From assembly GCA_003427395.1 (NCBI GenBank), contig BFEA01000170.1, forward strand, positions 1,386,447 to 1,419,853: DNA of 33,407 nucleotides, written 5' to 3'. The notes under the pieces are model-generated. The model was not told where the DNA came from, did not search any database, and was given only the letters and a program-made list of their open reading frames with translations. The stretch's first letter is position 1; every line of letters starts with the position of its first letter. The position numbers were made by a program, and so were the translations under genes. Positions 8,960 through 19,059 of the stretch are shown piece by piece. Source of the stretch: Chara braunii. Lineage: Eukaryota > Streptophyta > Charophyceae > Charales > Characeae.

Positions 8960-10560
8960 TTGTGTCAAGTGGGTTCATCTGCATGCGAAGGGACGGCGCA
9001 TCCCGGAGCATGTACGGTGAGGTTGTCTACCTTGTTGGCAAGAGCCTACAAGGAGCAGGTGCTGGAATCAGAGGGAGCAGCATTGAGGCTTGATGCTTGA
9101 GCGGGGCTCAGGAATAAGATGTTATCCTTTTGAGAAAGGATTACGTTGCCCATCGACACAATATACTTCTGTCAAAGTTCGGGAAGTAGAATATAATACC
9201 TTCATTATTGTCACATTTGAAAGTCTTCATGGTTGGAAAAATTCACTTGATCATGATATCATTATTTATTCATAACTATTATTTCTCCATTATTATTGTT
9301 GTTATTAAATGGCCAGGACTAATGAAAAAGATAAACTTTAAAGAGTGAATGCGGTTTTAGCAATAAGGTCCGGTAAGGATTTGACAAGGTAGATTGACTC
9401 TGAGGTATAATTATAGCAAATAATTGAGCATATGGGGCATATCAGGATTACCCGAGTGAGTGTATATTACTATCTAAAGCAAGTGATTTAGTGAGGTGGT
9501 TTTGAGAGTGAGAATTTAATAATCAATTTTTCTTTTTCGTTAGAGTATTCGGCGAGTAGTGAAACTCTCTAAGTTAAGTACATGTAAAACTGGTACTGAA
9601 AGTAGACTGAGATAATGTATATTTTTTTAAGATATAGATATTTATACATATATGAGAGGTACGATGTGTCTGCGAGTAACTCTTTTCCGCGAGTATCGGA
9701 CTCCCTAACTCCGAGTGAAGTGAGCAGGCTGTGCTCAAATAAATGTAAGGATTAGGGTGATGCTGATTTCTAATTCGTTGGCTTGGATGCTATTCCCCCC
9801 CCCCCCCCTTTTGAGTTGGAATATCACGACCCTATACATAATAAAGACCATGGACTACCTCTTTGTTTGGCGATCACAATCACTCTCACATGTGTGAGCT
9901 TATCCTGATATATGATGATTTTTTGTGTGAGAGGTGTACAAGATATATCTCGTGCGTTTTTGTGATTGTGAAATGTGTAAACTGTGTACTGTTTGGTATA
10001 CTCGCGCAATTTGTCTACGGAAAACAATAGGCTCGAGTATAAGAAAGGGAAGCGCAATTCGTTGCTGAAAATGTGTTAAATCTCAAGGGATTTATGAGTC
10101 TTTTGAGACTTAAATGCTTGTCCATACCAAATATTATTTGTTGAGTTGAGACTAGAACCCATAAGCTGGTCTCTCGGTAATTAGTATTTTATGGTTGATT
10201 CATTTCCATGTGGGAGGTGGTTGTGAGATTTTATTGTTAACTTCCCTCCATCTGGGAGGTGATTGTGAGATTTTATGAGTGACTCCCTTTCAAAAGTGGA
10301 AGATGGTTAATAATTTGAATCGGCATGGAAAACAGTTTGGACGATAAAGTCTGACGAGAAAGACCAAGAAACTGATTATTTATTGATGAAATTTTGGAAG
10401 GTCGCAAATTAGTGAAATTTTGAGAGATGTCTGTAAGATGTGTGGTGTGCTTTACTCTGATCAAGTGGGAGGTCACGGCCCTGTGAATCTGGCGGTGAAT
10501 GTTTATGGATTTTGGAGAGGATGCAGTGCTCTCTATGATGTCTCATAGAAAACCGGTAAA
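8960..10560. other. Gene-free stretch with small repeats
   Basis: No supported gene. There is a C14 run at 9795-9808. A 42-bp tandem duplication at 10211-10295 repeats TGGGAGGTGRTTGTGAGATTT. The rest is unremarkable AT-rich DNA. Confidence 0.6.
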
Positions 10561-10669
10561 TGCCTTTGAGAAAGACAGACCTCTGCGTAGTCCCTCAGTA
10601 GGCCTAAATTTATTGCGACACACCATCCAGTCACTATGATGCTAATCTTAAAACATATATGAGACCCAG

Positions 10670-10710
10670 CTAGGGGTTAATCTGACATCACTAGGGCGCA
10701 ACCCCTAGTG
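10670..10710. repeat. Nested inverted repeats
   Basis: CTAGGGGTT (10670-10678) pairs with AACCCCTAG (10700-10708). The same right arm also forms CACTAGGG (10689-10696) with CCCTAGTG (10703-10710), so two mutually exclusive hairpins share one arm. Flanking DNA (10560-11190) has no supported gene. Confidence 0.6.
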
Positions 10711-11192
10711 TTGGTTGCTGACCGATGTAACCTGGCAGCGGACCCACGTCTCACCAAAGGGTAAGGCTTGAGGGGTGTGGCCGCCTCAGAGAGTTTTTAT
10801 TCAAGCGGGATGACGGAGGGATAAAAGTCGAGTCTGTCGTGTTTTTTTTTTAGAGTTTTGATAGAATGTTTATCAGGAAAAATTGCCTATCATAGCGCAA
10901 CCAACGAGGGCACTGCCGCTAATACAACAACGAAGCGGCCAGTAGATGGCCAAGATGGAGACTTGAATCTCCTGTACGAGACTGCAGAAGGGATCTGTGA
11001 TAAAAGTTTATATATTTTTGTGAATATTTTGTGAGAAAGGCGAGAATGCCTTTAAAAGGTCTCGGTTAGGGTTCGCGTCCTAAGTTATGACCCTCCATGC
11101 AGAACGATGACTAAACAAGACACCCAACGATCAACGACCTGATGTCTAGGACAAAGGGAGAGGATTATTAATAACTACTTGGAACAAACTTA

Positions 11193-11275
11193 ATATTGTA
11201 GTACGGATAAAGTATCCCGGTGTCCAAGGTTTGGTCACAGGAGACCCAGGTTGAAACCCTGACAGTGATTAGTTG
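11193..11275 (+). tRNA. tRNA-Asp(GUC)-like degenerate element
   Basis: TTGTAGTACGGATAAAGTAT corresponds to the Asp tRNA D-arm region (TTGTAGTATAGTGG...AGTAT). GGTCACAGGAGACCC corresponds to the GTC anticodon loop and variable region, and AGGTTGAAACCCTG to the T-arm. The anticodon stem has a small insertion, and the acceptor stem does not pair. It is a pseudogene or SINE head. Confidence 0.5.
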
Positions 11276-11425
11276 TGACCGAGGGCCATTTGATAAGATC
11301 CTCAAACGGAGTCAAGTTGGCTGATCGGATTGGATCTTTTCTCGTCAGCGTTTGGAGTTATGGATGAATTGATAGCTTTTGATTATTCGAAGCGACGAGG
11401 ACGTCGCTTAATAAGGTTCGGTAAA

Positions 11426-11660
11426 ATGTTGGCGCGAATACCCTTATAAGGGTATCCGCCCCGGGTTTTGCAAATGACAGAAAAATTTGTTTTGTTCGAA
11501 ACTTGACTACCCCGCACGAATTGCGATTGAGTTTCGTTTACGTTGGCCGAGTGGTTGATCATAAATAAAAGTGCGTGGGCACGCAAGTTTTTTTTGAGGC
11601 GCTCATGATTTTTTTTCTTGTTGATATTATAAAAGCCGACACAATTGCTAGTCAACTTTT
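11426..11660. repeat. 235-bp dispersed repeat, copy 2
   Basis: Direct-orientation copy of 7567-7801. The hairpin preceding T8 (11588-11595) reads GCGTG-GG-CACGC (11573-11584), where copy 1 has GTGTG-GG-CACAC, so one base pair has changed on both sides. The minus strand keeps the related peptide GGYPYKGI. Confidence 0.85.
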
Positions 11661-11967
11661 GATTTTTTATTTAATCAGGACCAATGATCGGCACAGTTGT
11701 TTGTGGCGCGTACGCAAGTACGGAGGTTAAAACAGATAAAAGTTCGAACTTTTCTTTACCGCTAGGAAGGAAAAGGTGTGGCCTGGAGGCAAGGAGTGGT
11801 GCATACGACGGTTGTGAGCGAAACCAAACCCTTTGTATGGTGAGTGGCGGCGCCTCGGTGGTCATGGGTACTGTTGCAGACCAAGGTATGGGATTGGGGC
11901 GCTTTGGTAGGCCTGCGGGCGACATAGAAACCAATTATAACTTAACTCGCGGTTATTAGTCCCAAGC

Positions 11968-12240
11968 TTGGACCTAGCCCTATAGGTTACGACTTTGGAC
12001 TGATACTACGAAGACCCGGGGATCAAGGCCAACAACCGATAACGTTGGAGCGGAGGAGCGTTTTGCGAAGAAAAACTGAGAGGTCGAGGGTCCCACGGGA
12101 CAATCCCCCTTAGTTTTGCCATAGAGTCCGACCGCGGACCCAACGGACAGGACCGAAAGAGGACCAACAGGATCCTCTCTCTCCTGCTCGATTAATTCCT
12201 CTTATTATTTTATTTTCAGTATAGTTGCCTTTTATTTTTA
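11968..12240 (+). mobile_element. tRNA-derived SINE with AT-rich tail, copy 1
   Basis: The head is CCTAGCCCTATAGGTTACG ... GGGATCAAGGCC with about 45 bp between A- and B-box positions. The body shares GAGGTCGAGGGTC, GGGAYAATCCCC, TTAGTTTTG and AGGATCCTCT-type words with 25355-25640. It ends in a TTATTTTATTTT-type tail. A tRNA-like head, a shared body and a simple T/A tail are the anatomy of a SINE. Confidence 0.6.
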
Positions 12241-12261
12241 TTCTATTCCAGCTTGTGATCC

Positions 12262-12279
12262 GGTACCGGTTCCGGTACC
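12262..12279. repeat. Perfect 8-bp arm palindrome
   Basis: GGTACCGG-TT-CCGGTACC, immediately downstream of the SINE tail. Confidence 0.85.
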
Positions 12280-12284
12280 AGCGT

Positions 12285-12352
12285 GGAACCCAAGGGCTTA
12301 ACTCAGTGGGTACACCCATTGAACTATTGAAATACAGACCCGTGTTCGGGCC
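12285..12352 (+). mobile_element. Asn-like tRNA-derived SINE head
   Basis: GGGCTTAACTCAGTGGGTACA is a D-arm/A-box, GAACTATTGAAATACAGACC is the degenerate anticodon arm, and GTGTTCGGGCC the B-box. It belongs to the same family as the units at 26176-26432 and 13352-13411. Confidence 0.55.
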
Positions 12353-12562
12353 TAGGTGACGAAACTTGATGAGTAAAACCGAATATTTTTGAGTTGACCA
12401 GGGACGACCAACTCGATACTGATACCTCTTGTGTTACCGCACATTCATTGAACGCGCGTTTCACGTTCAGGGTCTGAACGAGGTGAACGTGCATTCACTG
12501 AACGCGTGTGAACGCGTTTGACGCGTTTGCGCAGGGGGTTGTGCGGGGTGGGGGGGGCCTTT

Positions 12563-12642
12563 GGGCAGTGTGGGGAGCGGCGACGGTGCTTGGGGGGGTT
12601 GTGGGCAGTGTGGGGAGCGGCGACGATGTTTGGGGTGGGGCT
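12563..12642 (+). repeat. 40-bp G-rich tandem duplication
   Basis: GGGCAGTGTGGGGAGCGGCG occurs at 12563 and 12603. It lies inside the left outer region of the foldback element. A G21 run is at 12770-12790. Confidence 0.85.
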
Positions 12643-12759
12643 GTGGGCCAATGCCCCAGGCGAAACGGGCAAAAAAAAAAGGAAAAAAAAAAAGTGTGTG
12701 TGTGAATTTGTGTGTCTGTGTGTGAGTGAAAGTGTGTGTGTGTGTGTGTGAAGGGTTCT

Positions 12760-12793
<34 letters not shown>

Positions 12794-12926
12794 TCCCCTA
12801 ACACGGCTCAGATGGCCCATGCAGGCTATCTGAAGGGTCCTCGCAGCCATGTATCACAGACCCCCTCACCAAAATCAAGGCAGACAGTGAATATGAAGTA
12901 GAGCACGAGCTGGCCAAATATATACT

Positions 12927-12985
12927 CAAGATTCGAATTCAGGTATGTGTTTCAACAGTTATGGGTTGCTCACGTAGCTAGGCCG
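12927..12985 (-). mobile_element. tRNA-like segment in left foldback arm
   Basis: On the minus strand, CTAGCTACGTGAGCAACCC then AACTGTTGAAACACATACC and GAATTCGAATCTTGAG. This aligns with the Asn-like tRNA-derived head at 26363-26432. It is the inverted partner of 13352-13411. Confidence 0.55.
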
Positions 12986-13172
12986 TGTTGGTCTTTGCTC
13001 GTGATTCTCAGGGCTTGGCTGCACTACTCACCACATGTGCAAAACTAGAATGAATCTTTTTGCAGAATATGGAATAATACGCCGCCATATGTTTTGTCTT
13101 TTGTGCATGTGGTCATTAGAGGTCCTTAGGGCCACTGCACGTATTCCTAAGAAAAAACAAACGAGAAAAAAT

Positions 13173-13253
13173 TCTCGTTTTTCTTTTTTCTTCTTTTTCT
13201 TTTTTCTCGTTTTTCTTTTTTCTCGTTTTTCTTTTTTCTCGTTTTTCTTTTCT
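13173..13253. repeat. 17-bp repeat at the foldback centre
   Basis: TCTCGTTTTTCTTTTT is repeated four to five times, with its complement CGAGAAAAAA at 13163-13172 forming the hairpin tip. Confidence 0.8.
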
Positions 13254-13351
13254 TAGGACCTTTCAGATAGCCTGCATGAGATTCATTCTAGTTTTGCACA
13301 TTTAGTGAGTAGTGCAGCCAAGCCCTGAGAATCACGTGCAGAGACCAACAC

Positions 13352-13411
13352 GGGCTAGCTACGTGAGTAACCCATAACTGTTGAAACACAAACCTGAATT
13401 CGAATCTTGAG
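13352..13411 (+). mobile_element. tRNA-like segment in right foldback arm
   Basis: GGGCTAGCTACGTGAGTAACCC, AACTGTTGAAACACAAACC, GAATTCGAATCTTGAG. This is the inverted copy of 12927-12985. Confidence 0.55.
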
Positions 13412-13852
13412 TATATATTCGGCCAGCTCGTGCTCTACTTCATATTCACTGCCTTCCTTGATTTTGGTGGGGGGGGTCTGCGCTACATGGCTGTGAGGAC
13501 CCTTGAGATAGCCTGCATGGGCCGTTTGAGCCGTGTTAGGGGGATTCCCCCACCCCCACCCCCAAAAAAAAAGGACCCTTCACATATGGCGGGGGGTGAC
13601 GCGGTAGGGGGGGTGGCCCTCCGGAGGGTTTTTTTTTTGCACTTTCAGGGTTCGTTGAACGCCGTAGTCCGCGACGCGCGCGCGTGTCCCCCGGGGTCGC
13701 GTTCAATTTATTCGCGCCACGTGGCGCGCAGCGTGTTTAAACGCGATTGAATGCGGGCCCGGGGGGTATGAACGCAAGCGTTTGAAAGTGAACGCGCGTT
13801 CAACGCGTTCAACCGGTTGCACAAGATACCTCCAGCCACTGTGCGTGGCGCG

Positions 13853-13915
13853 GTCCTTCGGGACATCCGTTAGAATTAGAATGATACAGGAAAATAGCAC
13901 GGGTGCAGGCGGCAA
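13853..13915 (+). ncRNA. U6 snRNA-like pseudogene (plant type)
   Basis: It begins GTCCTTCGGGACATCC with the perfect GTCC-TTCG-GGAC 5' hairpin typical of plant U6. It then reads GTTAGAATTAGAATGATACAG (compare U6 ATAAAATTGGAACGATACAG) and a GAAAATAGCACGGGTGCAGG segment comparable to the region around AGATTAGCATGGCCCCTGC. The catalytic ACAGAGA is degraded to ACAGGAA and the 3' part is lost, so it is not functional. It starts 36 bp beyond the foldback element. Confidence 0.65.
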
Positions 13916-13919
13916 GAAC

Positions 13920-16800
13920 TCGCTTTAAACAGAGGAAGGCCGATGATAGGAGAGGCTGACGGTTTGCCTTGGGTCGAAGTGCTGTCGGGTTGTCCGCTGA
14001 GAGTAGCGTTGTCAAAATTTGGGACTGCGTCGAATCAAAGAAGAGAGAGGCGAAGGTGAGAGAAAATGAGGACAGGGAGTTGACGAGCGAGGAGAAGGAA
14101 GATAAGAGAGACGAAGTGGAGGAGAGTGACGAAGGTTTGAGGCAGAGGGAGTGCTCGTCGGAGCCGCCATTACTTGAGGAAGCAAAATCATAGGCGAGAA
14201 CGTGGTCGGCCTCAGAGGGTGCACGTTCATTTTCATAATTGCGATTACGGTCGTCTCAGAGCGTGACTAAACTCACCTCCGGGGCGATATCGACGATAGA
14301 ATCCATTTTACAAAAGAGAGAGAGACTCTGGATCCAGATCGAACGTAATTGTTGTCATTGTTAGGGTGGTGAGTGCACCTTCCCACGATCTTGGGGAAGA
14401 TTCATCCTCATTTTGCACACTTGGAGAATAGTGGGACGTGGTTGCTAGCCGAGCGTTCCGGTCGTCATCGGGGTCTCCTTTAATGCAGCGGTTGCAGGCT
14501 TCATTGTCGTCATCAAAATCAAGGTACTCGTCCTCGTCATCACCGTTACGATAGAGGTCACCATCACCTTCGTCGTGCGTCCCTCCGGCTTCACGTTGCG
14601 GCAACTTCTTTCGCCTTCATGCTTATGGTGTTGTCCCCCACCCTCATGTCGTCATCACTATGATCTTCATGATCGATCCTGTTATCAGGACCTTGGGTGT
14701 GACAGTGAACCGTCGGAGGGCGGATCTTCGCGTTCACGGGGTGATGCAACCGGTCGTGTTCGAGCAGAAGATACATTCGATTTTGCTTATTCTATAGGTG
14801 GAGGATTGAGTCCAGCCGCGGAGTTGGAGACTTACCTGTTGGCGGTCACATTTCTCGTCGTTAGGTTCTTATAGTGCTGCTTCTCGCCTTCGTGCTCTTC
14901 GTTACATCGATCTACGGGATCGTGTTGGTCTGCGGGGCCTCAGTTGGGACAGTGTGGCATCGTGGGGATTTCTGTATTCACGGGGGAAAGCATCCAGCCA
15001 TCGCCTAACAGAAGATCCATCCTCATTTTTGCGCAAGTGGTACGGGCTGTCGTGCTGTTATTCATCCTCGTTGGTGCGACGTTGGCCTTGCTCCATCCGA
15101 GTAATCGCCTTGTTCGTACTGGCCGCTACGTACATTGTGCCCGACGTCATCGCTGTACTGACCCTAATGGTCTTCTTACTTGGGTTTGTGCCATTCGTTA
15201 CGGTAAGTGCTGGCTACGCCACCCCCTGCCATTGGGATTCAGCATCGGAGGTCATAATCATGTGATTATGAATGAACCTGAGCGTGCAAATGGCCGGGTG
15301 CATTCGAATGTAACGGTTGCAGGATCACGACAGAGAGAGAGAGGAAGAGCGACGATCTAACTCGGAGGACTAGCAATACGGATGAATCGAGAGTCGCCTT
15401 GCAGAGGTGAGTTCCCCAATAGCATGATGTTTAAGGTAGCAGTGTATCTTTGCATGTTCTAGTGAAAGATTCACTCGTATAAAGTACATCCGGTGAGTAA
15501 GCCATGTGGCACGAATCCATCCGCGATTTAACGAAAGATTCGTTCTCGGTCTTTTTGGGGGTGTTAAGGCGGGCGACCTTTCCTACGTGCGCTCGGCCAC
15601 CGTCACATTCCTCGTGCATTACTGATTATCGGGATCTTCAGCGTATGTTTGTTTCTTGTAGTTGCACCCCGTGTCGCAGTCGAGTTGCCTATCGGGCCCT
15701 TCCCATCATAGGTGTCGTAGTGGTGTAACCATCGAGGTCCGGGCCTGGCTTATTGAGATGATCCCGCCCATTTGGCGGTGCAGATTCCCATGTGTGGCGG
15801 AACACCCATTCTTATAGGCTAGTGGCAGACACAGTGAGGGGAGAAAAACGGAGTGCAGGAGGTAGTGAGAAAGAACGAAAAAGGAGAAGGTAGTTAGGCA
15901 AAAGGAAAAAGAAATAGAGGGAGAGTGACGATGTATGGAGATTTTAACTAAAGTAGCACAATTATTAAGAGATCTAACGCAAGTATCCTGAGGGAGCTCA
16001 ACAAAAGTCGAGATCTCATGTAGAACAGAGGCAAATACTCATCCGAACCTGATTTTGGTGTGAACACAAACTGTGAGAGCATAGCCTACCGATTCTTAAG
16101 CATTTCAGGATTTGAAGTTGGAGGCGTTATGAGCTCTTCTGGATCTAATTTCCAGTACGAAATACAAGACAAATACGTATCTTGCCTTGATGATGGTCTG
16201 CATACTCGACACCTGCATATACTTCTATACCTACTGTTTGGTCAACAGCTGCCTAAACCTCGGTTATTGCAAGTTCTACTGCCTTGTTTTGGGTTGCTGC
16301 TAGACTACTGTGTGCGCAATACTTTTGCTGAGTTTTGTTATGCTCACTGACCGTGCACTTGCATGCACGACGCTATGTCGTCCCGAGTTGCTGTGCCTGC
16401 GAGGAGTTACTGCTGATGTTGGATTTCGGGGACTGTTGCAGCTACCATTTTTGTTTTGTTGAGTGCTACCACTGCACACAACGGCTGAGCAGCGTGTACC
16501 ACTGTACATTGCCGCCTTGCCTAGCTAATGGGAGTGCACACTACTGTGTTTCAAGGTATTGTTGTGGAGCTGCGGTTTTGGTCGTAACAACGTTTTGGCT
16601 GCGACTTCCTTGGGCAATTGTTGGTTCATCCAAGGGTGAAACTTGCCTCTTGACAAATTAACGATGTTCTTGCAACAGACAATGTTCATGGGGTTGGGGC
16701 TATGGTGCTGTTTGGTTGCACCTTGCTGTGCCGCATAAGTACATTGCTGCGTTAACCGTGCTCGCATTGTGTACTACTACATAGCTGGTAGTTAGTCAAG
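13920..16800. other. Gene-poor stretch with low-complexity open frames
   Basis: Frames here are dominated by purine-rich (13960-14200) or GAC/GAT-rich (minus 14308-14604, acidic) composition. A plus frame 14954-15202 encodes two hydrophobic stretches and ends at ACG|GTAAGT (15203), a possible exon with no other support. 16210-16770 is cryptically repetitive in GCTGC and TACTGTG words. An exact donor CAG|GTAAGT lies on the minus strand at 14838-14830. No gene is called. Confidence 0.4.
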
Positions 16801-17420
16801 AGGAAAGAGTCGGGGCTTTGGAAGGATGGTTAGACCCTGAAGTGGGGGTCCCTGTTGCGACTTGGAGGTCTGTGTGGGGACTGGTGCCTTGTGTTCTGGC
16901 CGTGATTGGACCGTCGGCGCTGCGTTTTATTGGCAATCATTGCGGGGCCCTCAGGCGCATGAAGATTTCAAGGCCCTCTCCAGCGAGTTGAGTCTGTCCC
17001 TCTCATGTATCTCGAGCGTCTGAAACCCCTCCTTCTACCTTTCTTACTCTAAGTCTAGTCTAAGGTTACGAGAGGAAGGCGGTCAGCGGGATTGCAACCC
17101 GTAGGACCGCAACAAGACCTTGTGGGAGGTCCACCCACCGATTGCGGGAGCTCTGCCGGAGCCCAGGCGGGGTTCTGGAGGCAGGGAACACTCAGGTATA
17201 ATGCTCGTTTTATGCATGTGATCCCTTCTCTTAAATTGTATTACTCTTTGTTATTGCGTGCCTGTAAATATGAATGAGAAAGCTAAATATTTTTTGTTTG
17301 TTGTGAATTCAGGACATGATCTGAGAGGTAAAATTGGAAAGTATGTATAATAAAGTCAGATTATATGTGTGAATTCAGACAAAATGAGATTGTGGCATTA
17401 TTTTTGTTGTTTTGTTGTGG
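16800..17420. other. Gene-free stretch
   Basis: A plus frame 17092-17190 (PVGPQQDLVGGPPTDCGSSA) stays open to CAG|GTATAA. It is too short and motif-free to call. The remainder up to the array is AT-rich. Confidence 0.4.
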
Positions 17421-17425
17421 AGGTT

Positions 17426-17930
17426 AGGCGAACACATAAGTTGCGGGTTTTTCGGCCACACGCACCTGTTGCTTGTTTAGGCGGAGCTAGACTACTCATA
17501 AGTTGAGTTGCCTGGTTCTACGCTATATGTCATTGTATGGGCTGACTAGCCACACCATAAGTTGGTGTGGTCTAGTTATATGTCTTTCGTTGTTTGTTCA
17601 GGCAAAAGTTGGACCCCTAATAAGTTGAGGTGTTTCAGTTCTTTGTGTATGCCGAATGTTCAGGCTGACCAGCCTTACCATAAGTTGGTGCGGCCCAGTC
17701 ATACGCCTTATGTCGATCGTCTAGGCAGAAATTGACCACGCCAGACGTTGGTGTGAATCAATCATATGCCTTATGTTTACTTGTTTTGATAGGCTAATCA
17801 CACCAGAAGTTGGTGTGACCAAGTCATGAGCCGCGAACATAAGTGGAACCTAAGTATACAATTTGATATCACTATATATTATGTATATCATTGGCAGACT
17901 GGATGCCATAAATTGGGAGATCTAGACATA
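17426..17930 (+). repeat. Array A: ~60-bp units, each an inverted repeat around ATAAGTT
   Basis: Seven to eight units share the layout GGC-TGA-[arm]-ATAAGTT-[arm']-TC-[AT]TATGCC. The arms differ between units but stay complementary. One unit reads ACTAG-CCACACC-ATAAGTT-GGTGTGG-T-CTAGT. Others have CTACTCA/TTGAGT, CACGCC/GGTGTG (a G-T pair) and TCACACC/GGTGTGA. The order of units matches array B, so the whole array was duplicated. There is no coding potential. The family is not recognised. Confidence 0.85.
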
Positions 17931-17939
17931 TAAGCCGGT

Positions 17940-18380
17940 AGCATGTCCGCACATGGGCACAAAGAAAAGTAGAAAAAAAGGAAAAAAAAAGAAAAGCAAG
18001 GAAGCAAACCGTAGCAATGAGAGCCAACACTCCGTCGGAGGAGAGTACATGCAGTGTACCAAGGAAGCGGTGAAGAAAGATACAAGAGTCGAATATACGA
18101 TGAAAGGAAAAGTTGATATCAGACCAGGAACAGAGGGCCAAAGGGGGAGAACTGGGGCCAGACAGGGAGGACGGAAGAGACAGACGGGAAGAAAATGGGA
18201 GGGAAAGTAACGGGGAGGGAAAAAGAAAAGGATAGGGTAAGAAGAATGGAAAGGGCGGGCGACACGGAGGAGAAAGACGATGTGAAGTTTGAGCGCCGGG
18301 AGAGGTTTGAATCACAAACATGTAGACTGAGGAAAATGATAGATTAGTGGGAAGGAAATACAGCCATTCTCATCGATCCC
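17940..18380. other. Purine-rich gene-free stretch
   Basis: The plus strand is A/G-rich (GAAAGAAAAG-type words), so the long minus-strand open frame (Leu/Ser/Phe/Pro) is compositional. Nothing else was identified. Confidence 0.6.
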
Positions 18381-18389
18381 TTAACTTAC

Positions 18390-18454
18390 CTGGGCCACTC
18401 CTGCAGCACACCGTGGAATGTTCCCACACCAATGCTCGCCGGACTTCTCAGCAT
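18390..18454 (-). CDS. Possible short 5' coding exon ending at a consensus splice donor
   Basis: Reading the minus strand, the CT microsatellite (18590-18532) is followed by about 75 bp and then an ATG at 18454. The ORF from it (MLRSPASIGVGTFHGVLQEW) runs into CCCAG|GTAAGTTAAG with the exon end at 18390. A CT-rich leader before a first exon is common in plants. No downstream exon was identified, so this is only a candidate. Confidence 0.25.
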
Positions 18455-18529
18455 CTTCACCCACAACCAGGCACGCAGCAAGAGACACCAACGCCCGAAG
18501 CACCGAAGAACGTAGCGTCGGTTCACGTA

Positions 18530-18531
<2 letters not shown>

Positions 18532-18590
<59 letters not shown>

Positions 18591-18964
18591 NNNNNNNNNN
18601 NNNNNNNNNNNNNNNNNNNNNNNNNNNNNNNNNNNNNNNNNNNNNNNNNNNNNNNNNNNNNNNNNNNNNNNNNNNNNNNNNNNNNNNNNNNNNNNNNNNN
18701 NNNNNNNNNNNNNNNNNNNNNNNNNNNNNNNNNNNNNNNNNNNNNNNNNNNNNNNNNNNNNNNNNNNNNNNNNNNNNNNNNNNNNNNNNNNNNNNNNNNN
18801 NNNNNNNNNNNNNNNNNNNNNNNNNNNNNNNNNNNNNNNNNNNNNNNNNNNNNNNNNNNNNNNNNNNNNNNNNNNNNNNNNNNNNNNNNNNNNNNNNNNN
18901 NNNNNNNNNNNNNNNNNNNNNNNNNNNNNNNNNNNNNNNNNNNNNNNNNNNNNNNNNNNNNNNN

Positions 18965-19052
<88 letters not shown>
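18532..19052. repeat. (GA)n microsatellite spanning an assembly gap
   Basis: GA units run 18532-18590 and 18965-19052, on both sides of 374 N at 18591-18964. The true repeat length is unknown. Any open frame through it is artefactual. Confidence 0.97.
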
Positions 19053-19056
<4 letters not shown>

Positions 19057-19059
19057 AGG

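Larger units (their letters stand above)
12447..13816. mobile_element. Large foldback (inverted-repeat) element
   Basis: The left arm (about 12750-13165) and right arm (about 13236-13584) are inverted copies. For example, left TAACACGGCTCAGATGGCCC and CTATCTGAAGGGTCC match right GGACCCTTGAGATAGCC and GCCGTTTGAGCCGTGTTA. The outer ends carry clusters of GAACGCG in opposite orientation (12450-12530 and 13650-13816), beginning TTGAACGCGCGTT on both sides. The centre (13173-13253) is a roughly 17-bp repeat of TTTTTCTCG. The arms carry an internal tRNA-like segment. No transposase is seen, and the TSD is not resolved. A transcript across it would form a long hairpin RNA. Confidence 0.75.

Noticed and set aside
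14308-14604. Acidic minus frame (Asp/Glu-rich, 98 codons)
   Set aside because: The acidic run comes from GAC/GAT trinucleotides. There is no conserved motif, and plus-strand frames overlap it.
17872-18321. 149-codon minus frame with a hydrophobic stretch
   Set aside because: It lies over purine-rich plus-strand DNA. Its Leu/Ser/Phe/Pro content is explained by composition, and no motif or splice support was found.
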